Below, piece after piece: positions 17,391 through 25,457 of a stretch of 64,000 bases of DNA. The stretch covers positions 38,187 through 102,186 of the forward strand of contig NZ_JACAOS010000019.1 of assembly GCF_013386165.1 (NCBI RefSeq), given 5' to 3'. The notes under the pieces were generated by a model, which did no database searches, was not told the origin of the DNA, and saw only the letters and a list, made by a program, of their open reading frames with translations. The DNA is from Pseudomonas gingeri. GTDB lineage: Bacteria; Pseudomonadota; Gammaproteobacteria; Pseudomonadales; Pseudomonadaceae. Every line of letters begins with the position of its first letter. The first letter of the stretch is position 1. A program made the position numbers and the translations under genes.

Positions 17391-18107
17391 ATGAAGCCGT
17401 TCGCCTCCCGTTATCTGCTCCTTGTCGCATTTTCCCTGCTGCTGGGCGCCTGCCAGAGCACCCCGCCGGTGGACACCACAGTGCCCGACGCCCGGGTGGC
17501 GGCCATTGCCGCGCTGGAGCAGAGCATCAACAGTAATGAACTGGCCACCGCCGAGGACCAGTTGGGTGCCTTGCAGACGCAGTCGCCGGATGATCCCCAG
17601 TGGGTGACCTACCAGCGGCAGCTGGCCGAAGCCTATCTGCAACGCAGCCAGATCGTGCTGCAAAAAGGCGACGTCAATGCCGCCGCCACCGCCCTGAGCC
17701 GGGCCCGGGCGCTGATGCCCAAGGCACCGGCCCTGACCGGCGGGGTCAATGGCGCGATTGCCCAGGCACGTAAAGCCGAGCTGGAAAAAGCCGAGGCCGC
17801 GCTCAAGGCCGCCGAAGCCAAGCCGGCGGCACGCTTGATCGATCCGAGTGCCGAGAGCAGCACGATCGCCCTGAACATCCAGGACGTTGCGCAACTGCGC
17901 AAACAGATGGATGCACTGGCGGCAGACGTGGTCAATTACCAGTGCACGGTGACGTTCCAGGTGCCACGCACCCAGGATTACCCATGGCTGGCGACCTTGC
18001 TGGAAAAGCGCGTGAAGAAGCTTGATGCCGATTTTGCGCTGAAGATCGACAAGCAGATCGATCGGCAGGTGAAGGCCCAGGTGGTCTTGACGCCGCGCAA
18101 GCCGTAA
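17391..18107 (+). CDS. Hypothetical lipoprotein with TPR-like repeats
   Basis: 238-aa predicted lipoprotein: signal with lipobox LLLGAC (Cys about residue 20), then Ala/Gln-rich helical repeats resembling tetratricopeptide units (about 35-130, e.g. LAEAYLQRSQIVLQKGDVNAAATALSRA), an Ala/Lys-rich coiled stretch (about 130-150), and a C-terminal region (about 165-235) of unknown type. Function unknown. A gene of this kind follows znuB in other pseudomonads and there precedes metN directly; here the toxin gene is inserted between. Confidence 0.8.
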   Translation: MKPFASRYLLLVAFSLLLGACQSTPPVDTTVPDARVAAIAALEQSINSNELATAEDQLGALQTQSPDDPQWVTYQRQLAEAYLQRSQIVLQKGDVNAAATALSRARALMPKAPALTGGVNGAIAQARKAELEKAEAALKAAEAKPAARLIDPSAESSTIALNIQDVAQLRKQMDALAADVVNYQCTVTFQVPRTQDYPWLATLLEKRVKKLDADFALKIDKQIDRQVKAQVVLTPRKP

Positions 18108-18117
18108 AGCCTGCGCC

Positions 18118-18150
18118 CGCCGCTTGCAGTCACCATGACCTCAAGCGGCG
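18118..18150. terminator. Hairpin between convergent genes
   Basis: Perfect 9-bp stem CGCCGCTTG / CAAGCGGCG with a 15-base loop just after the lipoprotein stop and before the toxin stop. There is no T tract, so it is at best a weak or factor-assisted terminator serving both strands. Confidence 0.4.
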
Positions 18151-18175
18151 AGCAAAACCTCATCCGAACCGACGC

Positions 18176-20155
18176 TTACAGCCCATCACGAAGTATTTCG
18201 ATACGCCACCGCTGACGGGCATCGACAGGGTTCCTGTAGGTCGCGACCCAGTCCGGGCTGATCTGCGGTGACACGCCATTTTCGTTGGGCATGACATCAC
18301 CCGCCGAAGGCGCTCCGGGGTAACTGGCCCAAGGGATATTGAACCGGTTGAAGGCATTGACCGGCACATCGTCGAAGGCCATCGCGCCGTTCGGTTTTGC
18401 CGAGGGCAGCGTCCCCTGGACAAACAGCCGCCAGTCCAGATCATAGAGCGAATGAATCCTGTCCGCGCGCCACTCCCATTGCTGGCGATTGTCGATACGG
18501 CAGGTTTCAGTCAGCAGCGCACCGGAGCGCTCCTGCAACGTCAGGCATTTTCCGGACCCGCGGTTGACATAACGACTTTCCGAATCCAGTCCCCACAGAT
18601 GGCTTTTTTGCTGTGCGTTGCACGCGGCAAGCGTCACCGTGCTCCCCGACTCGACCAGGCAACTTCCCGCACCGTCCTGGGAGCGGATGAGCACCGACAT
18701 CTCTCGCGTCAGGTAAGGGCTCGATAAATCCAGGACAAACTCACTGTTATAGCCATAGCTGACCAACTCGCTGCGTTTCCTGATCTGGGTCCGATCCCGC
18801 CACCATTCATCCACCTGCAGGTCATAACCGCCACCGACTATCACTTTCGCATCGCCGCTGTAACTGCCTGGCAACGCCCAGACACTGTAGGTTTCCAGAC
18901 TGGCTTGGCGCATCATCGGCGTCATGCGGCTCTCTGTCAGAATCGGCCCGTTCGCGGTGACTCGGTCAATCAACGCACTTCTGAGACGTGGGGCGATGGG
19001 GGCTTCCCAAAGCGCACCCTGGTTATTCGACGAGGCCAACAACGAGTAGTCTTTGAAGCTGGTGGCCAGGGTCTTGCTATTGCTGTGCTCATAACTGGCA
19101 CCCAGGCTGAAAGGGGATTTGGCAACGTAGGTGGCCTTGTCCGACGCTCCGGGCCCGAACTCGGCACCCACCGAACCACCGATGATGAACCCACGGGTCT
19201 GTGTCTCGCTGTAGCTGAACTCCGTTCGACCATCACTCGGGGGAGCAAATTTCACCAGCGCCGGGCCGACGCCGGCGGCCTCGACCCGATGACTCGCCCG
19301 GTAGGTATGGGGCAGGTAGGAGGCCCAGAGATTTCTGACGCCGGGTATCGGTGTGACAATGCCATTTCTCGCCGACTTAATCGTCGTCGGCTTAGCTTTG
19401 ACAATAATGAATTTCTTGTCTTGGGCACGCTGGGCACTTCTGATGATCTCGATATTGGCCAATGTCGAGACTTCACCTCTCGGCCCCGTTCGAGACAAGT
19501 TGAACGTCAGGCTCGGTACAGCATTAAAGTTTGAAACCTGGGCTTGCGCCGGAACGCTGGCATATTGATGTTCCGTAGTTGCTGCTACGCCGTCTTCCGC
19601 CTCGTCGACCGAATGCCCGTCTTGCCCGGACTGCCACGCCACCACCTGCTGTTCGAGTGCGGAAACTTGCTCCTGCGTGCTCAAGTCATCGAAACCATGG
19701 ACCTCTATCAATGAGTTGTTTTTTCGGTAAAACAGCGTATATCGCGAGGAACCGGAGATACCAAACAACGCGGCGACCTGGCTCTTCGACTGCGCATTCT
19801 CATTGTCCATTTTCAGCAAAATGGGCATTTGCTCGGCAAACAGCTGACCGACCTTGGCCTGAGCGTTTTCATCCTGCATAACGGCCGCGATATCCAGATA
19901 AGCCAAGGCAATATGTGTTCGTTGCCGCTCTATCTCCTCGGGCTCCAGGGCATCCGCCATCAGGCGTGACCAGGCGTCAAAAGTCTCCGGAAGCGCTTGT
20001 GCGGATGGAGGGCCGAACATCAGCAGTTTTTGCGAAGCGATAAGACTTGGGGTATCCGACGAACCCGTCGAACTATAACTGGCGGTTGCGGCATGATGAA
20101 TCGATAGGGCAAGCAAGCCCACAACCATGGTCTTGAGTGGTTTCAATGCGATCAC
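18176..20155 (-). CDS. VCC/leukocidin-family beta-barrel pore-forming toxin
   Basis: Predicted secreted pore-forming cytolysin. Numbering below follows the longest reading (start 20188, 670 aa). Signal peptide to about residue 37; helical pro-region about 60-190; cytolysin core about 215-490, including a stem-like segment (ETQTRGFIIGGSVGAEFG... YEHSNSKTLATSFKDYSL) that lines up with V. cholerae cytolysin GFELGVTGGVEVSG... LTYNTQDYRI; beta-trefoil lectin about 495-600 with Cys pairs and a QQWEWR motif matching VCC QRWEWR. The beta-prism domain of VCC is absent, as in V. vulnificus hemolysin. Start is uncertain: GTG 20188 lies inside a palindrome and promoter-like spacer, so GTG 20155 is preferred; ATG 20128 is also possible. 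No partner gene adjacent. AT-rich upstream DNA suggests transfer. Confidence 0.82.
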   Translation of the reverse strand: MIALKPLKTMVVGLLALSIHHAATASYSSTGSSDTPSLIASQKLLMFGPPSAQALPETFDAWSRLMADALEPEEIERQRTHIALAYLDIAAVMQDENAQAKVGQLFAEQMPILLKMDNENAQSKSQVAALFGISGSSRYTLFYRKNNSLIEVHGFDDLSTQEQVSALEQQVVAWQSGQDGHSVDEAEDGVAATTEHQYASVPAQAQVSNFNAVPSLTFNLSRTGPRGEVSTLANIEIIRSAQRAQDKKFIIVKAKPTTIKSARNGIVTPIPGVRNLWASYLPHTYRASHRVEAAGVGPALVKFAPPSDGRTEFSYSETQTRGFIIGGSVGAEFGPGASDKATYVAKSPFSLGASYEHSNSKTLATSFKDYSLLASSNNQGALWEAPIAPRLRSALIDRVTANGPILTESRMTPMMRQASLETYSVWALPGSYSGDAKVIVGGGYDLQVDEWWRDRTQIRKRSELVSYGYNSEFVLDLSSPYLTREMSVLIRSQDGAGSCLVESGSTVTLAACNAQQKSHLWGLDSESRYVNRGSGKCLTLQERSGALLTETCRIDNRQQWEWRADRIHSLYDLDWRLFVQGTLPSAKPNGAMAFDDVPVNAFNRFNIPWASYPGAPSAGDVMPNENGVSPQISPDWVATYRNPVDARQRWRIEILRDGL

Positions 20156-20184
20156 CTTATTTATTGTTTCCAAACTTATCGGAA

Positions 20185-20204
20185 ACACGGAAATTCCGTG
20201 TCAA
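20185..20204 (-). promoter_or_regulatory. Palindromic operator and -35 element of the toxin gene (candidate)
   Basis: Perfect 17-bp palindrome with 8-bp arms and one central base (ACACGGAA/TTCCGTGT, 20185-20201), partly overlapping a consensus TTGACA on the minus strand (20199-20204). With 16-18 bp spacing only weak -10 matches follow (CGATAA/GATAAG). A repressor bound here would sit between -35 and -10. Confidence 0.45.
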
Positions 20205-20680
20205 ACAAATAAAACGACTAAGGCCATCCATTGCTTTCCGGCTAAATACTCAATTCACAAATTTCAACCAAGAAACTTGCAACACCCGAAGCCAACAACA
20301 CCTTCGGGAGCCGGATTAGTTAAAAGCCTACTTGAACAAAAACAACAAGTCTCGGGAAAAGCCGATTCAAAATATGAATGCCCGAGAGCCTGATTGGATC
20401 CAGGCAACATAGAAAACCCTGAACTTAAAATTAACGAAACCTCCTACGCAACACACTAAAACCGATGTAATCCGGTTGATGATTGTTAATTGGAAAACTG
20501 CCAGCCAGCAGCACCATCGCGCTATACCCACGTTCGACGCGACGACCACCACTGATCGAGATATGCCCAAATTGAAGGTAGAATGCGAAATAAATGCTAA
20601 GACGTCCTATACGGACAAGCTAAAATGCGCGCCCGGCTAACCGCTGACCTTTTTCCATTGCGCCCCACAAGGTTCGCTAC
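20205..20680. other. AT-rich intergenic region upstream of the toxin and metN genes
   Basis: About 475 bp with clearly lower GC than the window. Contains short ORFs on both strands without convincing codon use or ribosome sites, and one 7-bp stem (CCCGAAG/CTTCGGG, 20285-20308). It must hold the promoters of the toxin gene (minus) and metN (plus). No gene is called. Confidence 0.6.
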
Positions 20681-21688
20681 GTGATCGAGTTTCATAACGT
20701 CCATAAAACCTACCGGGTCGCCGGTAAGGATATTCCCGCCCTGCACCCCACCAACCTGCGGGTTGAGAACGGCCAGGTGTTTGGCCTGATCGGCCATTCC
20801 GGTGCGGGAAAAAGTACCCTGCTGCGTCTGATCAATCGCCTGGAAGCCCCCAGCGGCGGCCAGATCATCGTCGACGGCGAAGAGGTCACGGCGCTCGACG
20901 CCAATGGCCTGCGGCGTTTCCGCCAACAGGTCGGGATGATCTTCCAGCACTTCAACCTGCTGGCATCCAAGACCGTCGCCGACAACGTCGCGCTGCCGCT
21001 GACCCTGGCCGGCGAGCTGTCGCGTCGCGAGATCGACCAACGCGTCGCCGAACTCTTGCAGCGCGTCGGCCTGTCCGACCACGCGAAGAAGTACCCGGCC
21101 CAGCTGTCCGGTGGGCAAAAGCAGCGCGTCGGCATCGCCCGCGCCCTGGCGACCAAGCCCAAGATCCTGCTGTGCGACGAAGCCACCAGCGCCCTCGACC
21201 CGCAAACCACTGCGTCGGTCCTGCAACTGCTGGCCGAGATCAATCGCGAGCTGAAGCTGACCATCGTGCTGATCACCCATGAAATGGACGTGATCCGCCG
21301 GGTCTGCGACGTGGTCGGGGTGATGGATGCCGGCGTGATCGTCGAGCAGGGTCCGGTGGCGCAGGTGTTCCTGCACCCCAAGCACCCGACCACCCGCCGC
21401 TTCGTCCAGGAAGACGAGCAGGTCAACGAGAGCGAGCAACGCGACGACTTCGCCCATGTACCGGGCCGCATCGTGCGCCTGACCTTCCAGGGCGACGCCA
21501 CCTACGCGCCGCTGCTGGGCACCGTCGCCCGTGAAACCGGCGTCGACTACAGCATCCTGGCCGGTCGCATCGACCGCATCAAGGACACCCCTTATGGGCA
21601 ACTGACGCTCGCCATCACCGGCGGCGACATGGACGCGGCCTTCGCGCGCTTCAGCGCCGCGGACGTCCATATGGAGGTACTGCGCTGA
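20681..21688 (+). CDS. metN: Methionine ABC transporter ATP-binding protein MetN
   Basis: ATPase of the D/L-methionine importer. Walker A GHSGAGKST (about residue 38), Q-loop MIFQHFNLL, signature LSGGQKQR (about 140), Walker B ILLCDEATSALD, switch His in LITHEMD, and a C-terminal NIL/ACT-like regulatory domain (about 265-335) that binds methionine and inhibits transport in homologues. 335 aa. Overlaps metI by one base. Confidence 0.95.
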   Translation: MIEFHNVHKTYRVAGKDIPALHPTNLRVENGQVFGLIGHSGAGKSTLLRLINRLEAPSGGQIIVDGEEVTALDANGLRRFRQQVGMIFQHFNLLASKTVADNVALPLTLAGELSRREIDQRVAELLQRVGLSDHAKKYPAQLSGGQKQRVGIARALATKPKILLCDEATSALDPQTTASVLQLLAEINRELKLTIVLITHEMDVIRRVCDVVGVMDAGVIVEQGPVAQVFLHPKHPTTRRFVQEDEQVNESEQRDDFAHVPGRIVRLTFQGDATYAPLLGTVARETGVDYSILAGRIDRIKDTPYGQLTLAITGGDMDAAFARFSAADVHMEVLR

Positions 21689-22362
21689 TGGACCTGTTTC
21701 TGAGTTTCTTCGCCAACATCGACTGGTCGGATATCTGGGAAGCCACCGGCGACACCATGCTGATGCTCGGCACCTCGCTGGTGTTCACCATCCTGCTCGG
21801 CCTGCCGCTGGGGATCCTGTTGTTCCTCTGCAGCCCGCGCCAGTTGCTGGAGCAGAAGGCGACCTACGCGATCCTGGCCTTCGTGGTGAACGTGGTGCGC
21901 TCGCTGCCGTTCATCATCCTGCTGATCGTGATGATTCCGTTCACCGTGCTCCTCACCGGCACCTCCCTGGGCGTCGCCGGGGCCATTCCGCCACTGGTCA
22001 TCGGCGCCGCGCCGTTCTTTGCGCGGCTGGTGGAAACCGCACTGCGCGAGGTCGACCGGGGCATTATCGAAGCCACCCAGGCGATGGGCGCAACCACCCG
22101 CCAGATCATTCTCAATGCGCTGCTGCCGGAAGCCCGCCCGGGTATTCTCGCGGCGGTTACCGTGACCGCGATTACCCTGGTGAGCTATACCGCCATGGCC
22201 GGCGTGGTCGGCGCCGGCGGTCTCGGCGACCTGGCGATCCGCTATGGTTACCAGCGCTTCCAGACCGATGTGATGGTGGTCACGGTGATCATGCTGATCG
22301 TCCTGGTACAAGTGCTGCAGACCATCGGCGACCGGCTGGTGGTGCATTTTTCCCGCAAGTAA
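21688..22362 (+). CDS. metI: Methionine ABC transporter permease MetI
   Basis: Inner-membrane permease with five or so helices; the EAA loop that contacts MetN is seen in IIEATQAMGATTRQIILNALLPEARPGI in outline (about residues 125-152). 224 aa. ATGA-type overlap with metN and 78 bp before metQ indicate one operon. Confidence 0.95.
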   Translation: MDLFLSFFANIDWSDIWEATGDTMLMLGTSLVFTILLGLPLGILLFLCSPRQLLEQKATYAILAFVVNVVRSLPFIILLIVMIPFTVLLTGTSLGVAGAIPPLVIGAAPFFARLVETALREVDRGIIEATQAMGATTRQIILNALLPEARPGILAAVTVTAITLVSYTAMAGVVGAGGLGDLAIRYGYQRFQTDVMVVTVIMLIVLVQVLQTIGDRLVVHFSRK

Positions 22363-22440
22363 AATCCGCTTTTGCAACTGAATCAGCCGGCCCCAGGCCG
22401 GCAGGCGCCGGAATCGGCGCCCTTCACATGGAGTCGTTCG

Positions 22441-23214
22441 ATGAAAAAACTGATCGCTGCCTTTGCCGCCGTTGCGGCCTTCTCGGCCCACGCCGCAGAA
22501 ACCCTGACCGTGGCCGCTACGCCGGTTCCCCACGCGGAAATCCTCGAGTTCGTCAAACCGGTCCTGGCCAAAGAAGGCGTGGACCTGAAGGTCAAGGTCT
22601 TCACCGACTACGTGCAACCGAACGTGCAAGTCTCCGAGAAGCACCTGGACGCCAACTTTTTCCAGCACCAGCCGTACCTGGATGAGTTCAACAAGGCCAA
22701 GGGCACTCACCTGGTCGGCGTTGCCGGCGTGCACATCGAACCGCTGGGCGCCTACTCCAGCAAGTACAAGAAACTCGCCGACCTGCCGGGCGGCGCCAAC
22801 GTGGTGATCCCGAACGACGCCACCAACGGCGGCCGTGCCCTGTTGCTGCTGCAGAAAGCCGGTCTGATCAAGTTGAAGGATGCCACTAACATCCTCTCGA
22901 CGCCGAAAGACATCGTCGAGAACACCAAGGACCTGAAGATCCGCGAACTGGAAGCCGCCACCCTGCCGCGCGTGCTGACCCAGGTCGACCTGGCCCTGAT
23001 CAACACCAACTACGCCCTGGAAGCCAAGCTGGACCCGGCCAAGGACGCGTTGATCATCGAAGGCAGCGATTCGCCGTACGTGAACATCCTGGTGGCCCGT
23101 CCGGACAACAAGGACTCGGACGCCATGCAGAAGCTGGTTGCGGCGCTGCACAGCCCTGAAGTGAAAGCCTTCATCCTCGAGAAGTACAAGGGCGCGATCG
23201 TTCCGGCGTTCTAA
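22441..23214 (+). CDS. metQ: Methionine-binding protein MetQ (NlpA family)
   Basis: Periplasmic binding protein for methionine. ATG at 22441 gives signal peptide MKKLIAAFAAVAAFSAHA with AXA cleavage; there is no lipobox Cys, so unlike E. coli MetQ this copy is soluble. Lipoprotein_9/NlpA fold with typical VAATPVPHAEILEFVKP start and VQVSEKHLDANFFQHQPYL segment. The frame extends upstream to 22372 without a good start. 257 aa. Confidence 0.95.
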   Translation: MKKLIAAFAAVAAFSAHAAETLTVAATPVPHAEILEFVKPVLAKEGVDLKVKVFTDYVQPNVQVSEKHLDANFFQHQPYLDEFNKAKGTHLVGVAGVHIEPLGAYSSKYKKLADLPGGANVVIPNDATNGGRALLLLQKAGLIKLKDATNILSTPKDIVENTKDLKIRELEAATLPRVLTQVDLALINTNYALEAKLDPAKDALIIEGSDSPYVNILVARPDNKDSDAMQKLVAALHSPEVKAFILEKYKGAIVPAF

Positions 23215-23251
23215 GCCACGGGGCGTTACCCGTCAGCGAAGGAAGTTTCAA

Positions 23252-23388
23252 CTTGTGGCGAGCGGGCTTGCCCGCGCTGGGGTGCGAAGCGCCCCTAAAA
23301 CCGGCGAACGCGGTGTGTCAGGTAGAACACGGTGATCGGTTTTACGACTGCTGCGCAGTCGAACGCGGGCAAGCCCGCTCGCCACAAG
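23252..23388. repeat. Long inverted REP-type element, copy A (137 bp)
   Basis: Ends are inverted copies of TTGTGGCGAGCGGGCTTGCCC-type sequence; the centre holds CGAAGCGCCCCTAAAAC and a CTGCGCAGTCG palindrome. A second copy lies at 61982-62117. It follows metQ and could protect or terminate its mRNA. Confidence 0.9.
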
Positions 23389-23424
23389 ACCGCGCTCGGC
23401 TTTAAATTTCCTGACTGACTGGCG

Positions 23425-24285
23425 CTACAGCGGTTGGCGCAAGCACTCCAGCAAACAATCCAGCGCCGGCTGCCGCTGGGCACGCCGCAACACCGCGATC
23501 AACTGCCGTTCAAAGGTCAGTTCACCCAACTCGATCACCCGCAACTGATCCGCCCGCTGCAACCACAGTCCCGCCCGGGGCAACAGCGACACCCCCAGCC
23601 CGCACTCCACCATCCGCGCAATGGCTTCGAGCTCATCCAGCTCCAACGCATCGCGTACCTGTATCCGTTGCTCGCGCAGAAACTGACTGACCAGGCGCCC
23701 ACCGAACGACGTCCGGTCATAACGCACGAACGGCTGCTCGGCGAGCAATTGCAGCGGGTCATCCCCCGGCAAATTCAGCGGCGCAATCAGCACGAAGGGC
23801 TCGCTGGCCAGGGGAATCTCCAGCAACTCCTTGGGCAGCTCGAACGGCGGCTTGATCAACAGCGCCAGGTCCAGCTCACCGGCGTCCACCTGGCCCAACA
23901 GATTTAGGGAGACGCCCGGTACCAGCTTCAACTCCACCCGTGGCGCCGCCTGGCGAAAACGTGGCAAGGCCTGGGGCAACAAGCCGGTCTGCACCGTGGC
24001 AATCGCGCCGATACGCAACTCACCCTGCCACTCGGCGGCCGTCGTCGACAGGGCCATCTGCCCGTATAACGCGAGGATCTGCTCAGCCAGGGGCAATGCA
24101 TGGCGACCCGCCGCATTCAGCACCGCGGCCCGCCCGCTACGGTCGAACAGGCGCACCCCGAGGTTCTGCTCCAGCACGCGCATTTGCGCACTGACCGCCG
24201 ACTGGGTCAGCCCCACCTGCTGGCCGGCGGCGACAAAGGTGCCTTCGCGGGCAACCCGGATAAAGGTCTTGAGTTCACGGAGCAT
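23425..24285 (-). CDS. LysR-family transcriptional regulator
   Basis: 286-aa LTTR: N-terminal winged helix-turn-helix (LKTFIRVAREGTFVAAGQ... LTQSAVSAQMRVLEQNLGVRLFDRSGR in outline, residues 4-60) and a C-terminal type-2 periplasmic-binding-like effector domain (about 90-280). Divergent from the VOC gene 107 bp away, so that gene is the likeliest target. Ligand unknown. Confidence 0.88.
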   Translation of the reverse strand: MLRELKTFIRVAREGTFVAAGQQVGLTQSAVSAQMRVLEQNLGVRLFDRSGRAAVLNAAGRHALPLAEQILALYGQMALSTTAAEWQGELRIGAIATVQTGLLPQALPRFRQAAPRVELKLVPGVSLNLLGQVDAGELDLALLIKPPFELPKELLEIPLASEPFVLIAPLNLPGDDPLQLLAEQPFVRYDRTSFGGRLVSQFLREQRIQVRDALELDELEAIARMVECGLGVSLLPRAGLWLQRADQLRVIELGELTFERQLIAVLRRAQRQPALDCLLECLRQPL

Positions 24286-24392
24286 CAGGCTTATCCAGCA
24301 AAAATAGTCGGGCTCGAGAGCAAGAATATGCGCTTTTCAACAAAATAATCATCGCTAAACTGAAAGCACTTTCCCCCAGCCTGGTATCCGAC

Positions 24393-24818
24393 ATGGCGCT
24401 TTCACCGTTTCACTTGGCAATCCCGGTCCATGACCTGGCTGCGGCCCGACATTTCTATGGTGATGTTTTTGCCTGCCCGGAAGGACGCAGCAGCGATCAC
24501 TGGGTGGACTTCGACTTTTTCGGTCACCAGTTGGTTATTCACTACCAGGCCAGGACGGCGGCCCAGGAACAGGCGCTGAGCAACCCGGTGGACGGCCACG
24601 ACGTGCCGGTGCCGCATTTCGGCGTGGTGCTGGAATGGGACACCTGGGAAGCGCTGGCGGAACGCTTGAAGGCGAAGGGCACCGCGTTCGTGATCGAACC
24701 CTACGTGCGCTTCAAGGGCCAGGTGGGCGAACAGGCCACCATGTTCCTGTTCGACCCCTGCGGCAATGCCCTGGAGTTCAAGGCATTCAAGGACATCGGG
24801 CAGATGTTTGCCAAGTAG
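24393..24818 (+). CDS. VOC (glyoxalase/bleomycin-resistance) family protein
   Basis: 141-aa vicinal-oxygen-chelate protein: two beta-alpha-beta-beta-beta modules, with HLAIPVHDLAAARHFYGDVF at the start and a late DPCGNALEFKAFKD segment whose Glu is a usual metal ligand. Putative metal-dependent dioxygenase or lyase; substrate not evident. Divergent from the LysR gene and convergent with the SCO gene, whose stop is 3 bp away. Confidence 0.85.
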   Translation: MALSPFHLAIPVHDLAAARHFYGDVFACPEGRSSDHWVDFDFFGHQLVIHYQARTAAQEQALSNPVDGHDVPVPHFGVVLEWDTWEALAERLKAKGTAFVIEPYVRFKGQVGEQATMFLFDPCGNALEFKAFKDIGQMFAK

Positions 24819-24821
24819 CCG

Positions 24822-25457
24822 CTACTTGCGCTTGAGCAAATCCGGCAACTGCGCCACCAGCTTCTGATTGTTCAACGGCGCACGGATAAAACCGCGCTGG
24901 GTGCCGTCCGGCCCGACTATCGCCAGGTTGCCGCTATGGTCGACCGTGTAGTTGGGCTTGCTGGTGTCAGCAGGAATAAACGGAATGCTCAGGGCATTGG
25001 CGACCTTCTGCAGATCCTCGATCGAACCCGCCGTCAGCCCGCGGAAATCCGGATCGAAATACCCCAGGTACTGTTTGAGCTGCTGCGGCGTATCGCGGTT
25101 CGGGTCGACGCTGACCAGGATCACCTGCATCTGGCCCACCACGTCCTTGGGCAATTCACTCTTGATCTGACGCAACTGGGCGAGGGTGGTCGGGCAGATG
25201 TCCGGGCAGAAGGTGTAGCCGAAGAACAGCAGGCTCCACTTGCCCTTGAGCTCGTCGACCTGCACCGGCTGGCCGTTCTGGTCGGTCATCTTCACCCCGG
25301 GCAACGAACGGCTCTGGGGCAGCAGGATAATCCCCGCATCGATCATCGCCGTCGGCTCGCCCTGGCGCTGGTTGTTCAACACTTTATTGACCGTCAAGCC
25401 CAGGACCAGGGCCACCACGGCGACGAGAATAAAAACGGTTTTCTGAACTCGAGTCAT
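24822..25457 (-). CDS. SCO1/SenC family copper chaperone
   Basis: Membrane-anchored periplasmic copper protein for CuA-site assembly of cytochrome oxidase. N-terminal membrane helix (about residues 7-25), thioredoxin-like domain with the copper CxxxC motif TFCPDICPT (about 80) and the distal His ligand in VDHSGNLA (about 168). 211 aa. Start at ATG 25457 overlaps the cyoE stop by 4 bases. The frame remains open upstream through cyoE, but that part is not coding in this frame. Last gene of the oxidase assembly cluster. Confidence 0.92.
   Translation of the reverse strand: MTRVQKTVFILVAVVALVLGLTVNKVLNNQRQGEPTAMIDAGIILLPQSRSLPGVKMTDQNGQPVQVDELKGKWSLLFFGYTFCPDICPTTLAQLRQIKSELPKDVVGQMQVILVSVDPNRDTPQQLKQYLGYFDPDFRGLTAGSIEDLQKVANALSIPFIPADTSKPNYTVDHSGNLAIVGPDGTQRGFIRAPLNNQKLVAQLPDLLKRK

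Noticed and set aside
20127..20393. Small plus-strand ORF upstream of metN
   Set aside because: AT-rich, no ribosome site, overlaps the toxin promoter region.
23295..23483. 62-codon minus-strand ORF
   Set aside because: Lies within the REP-type element and the end of the LysR gene in another frame.
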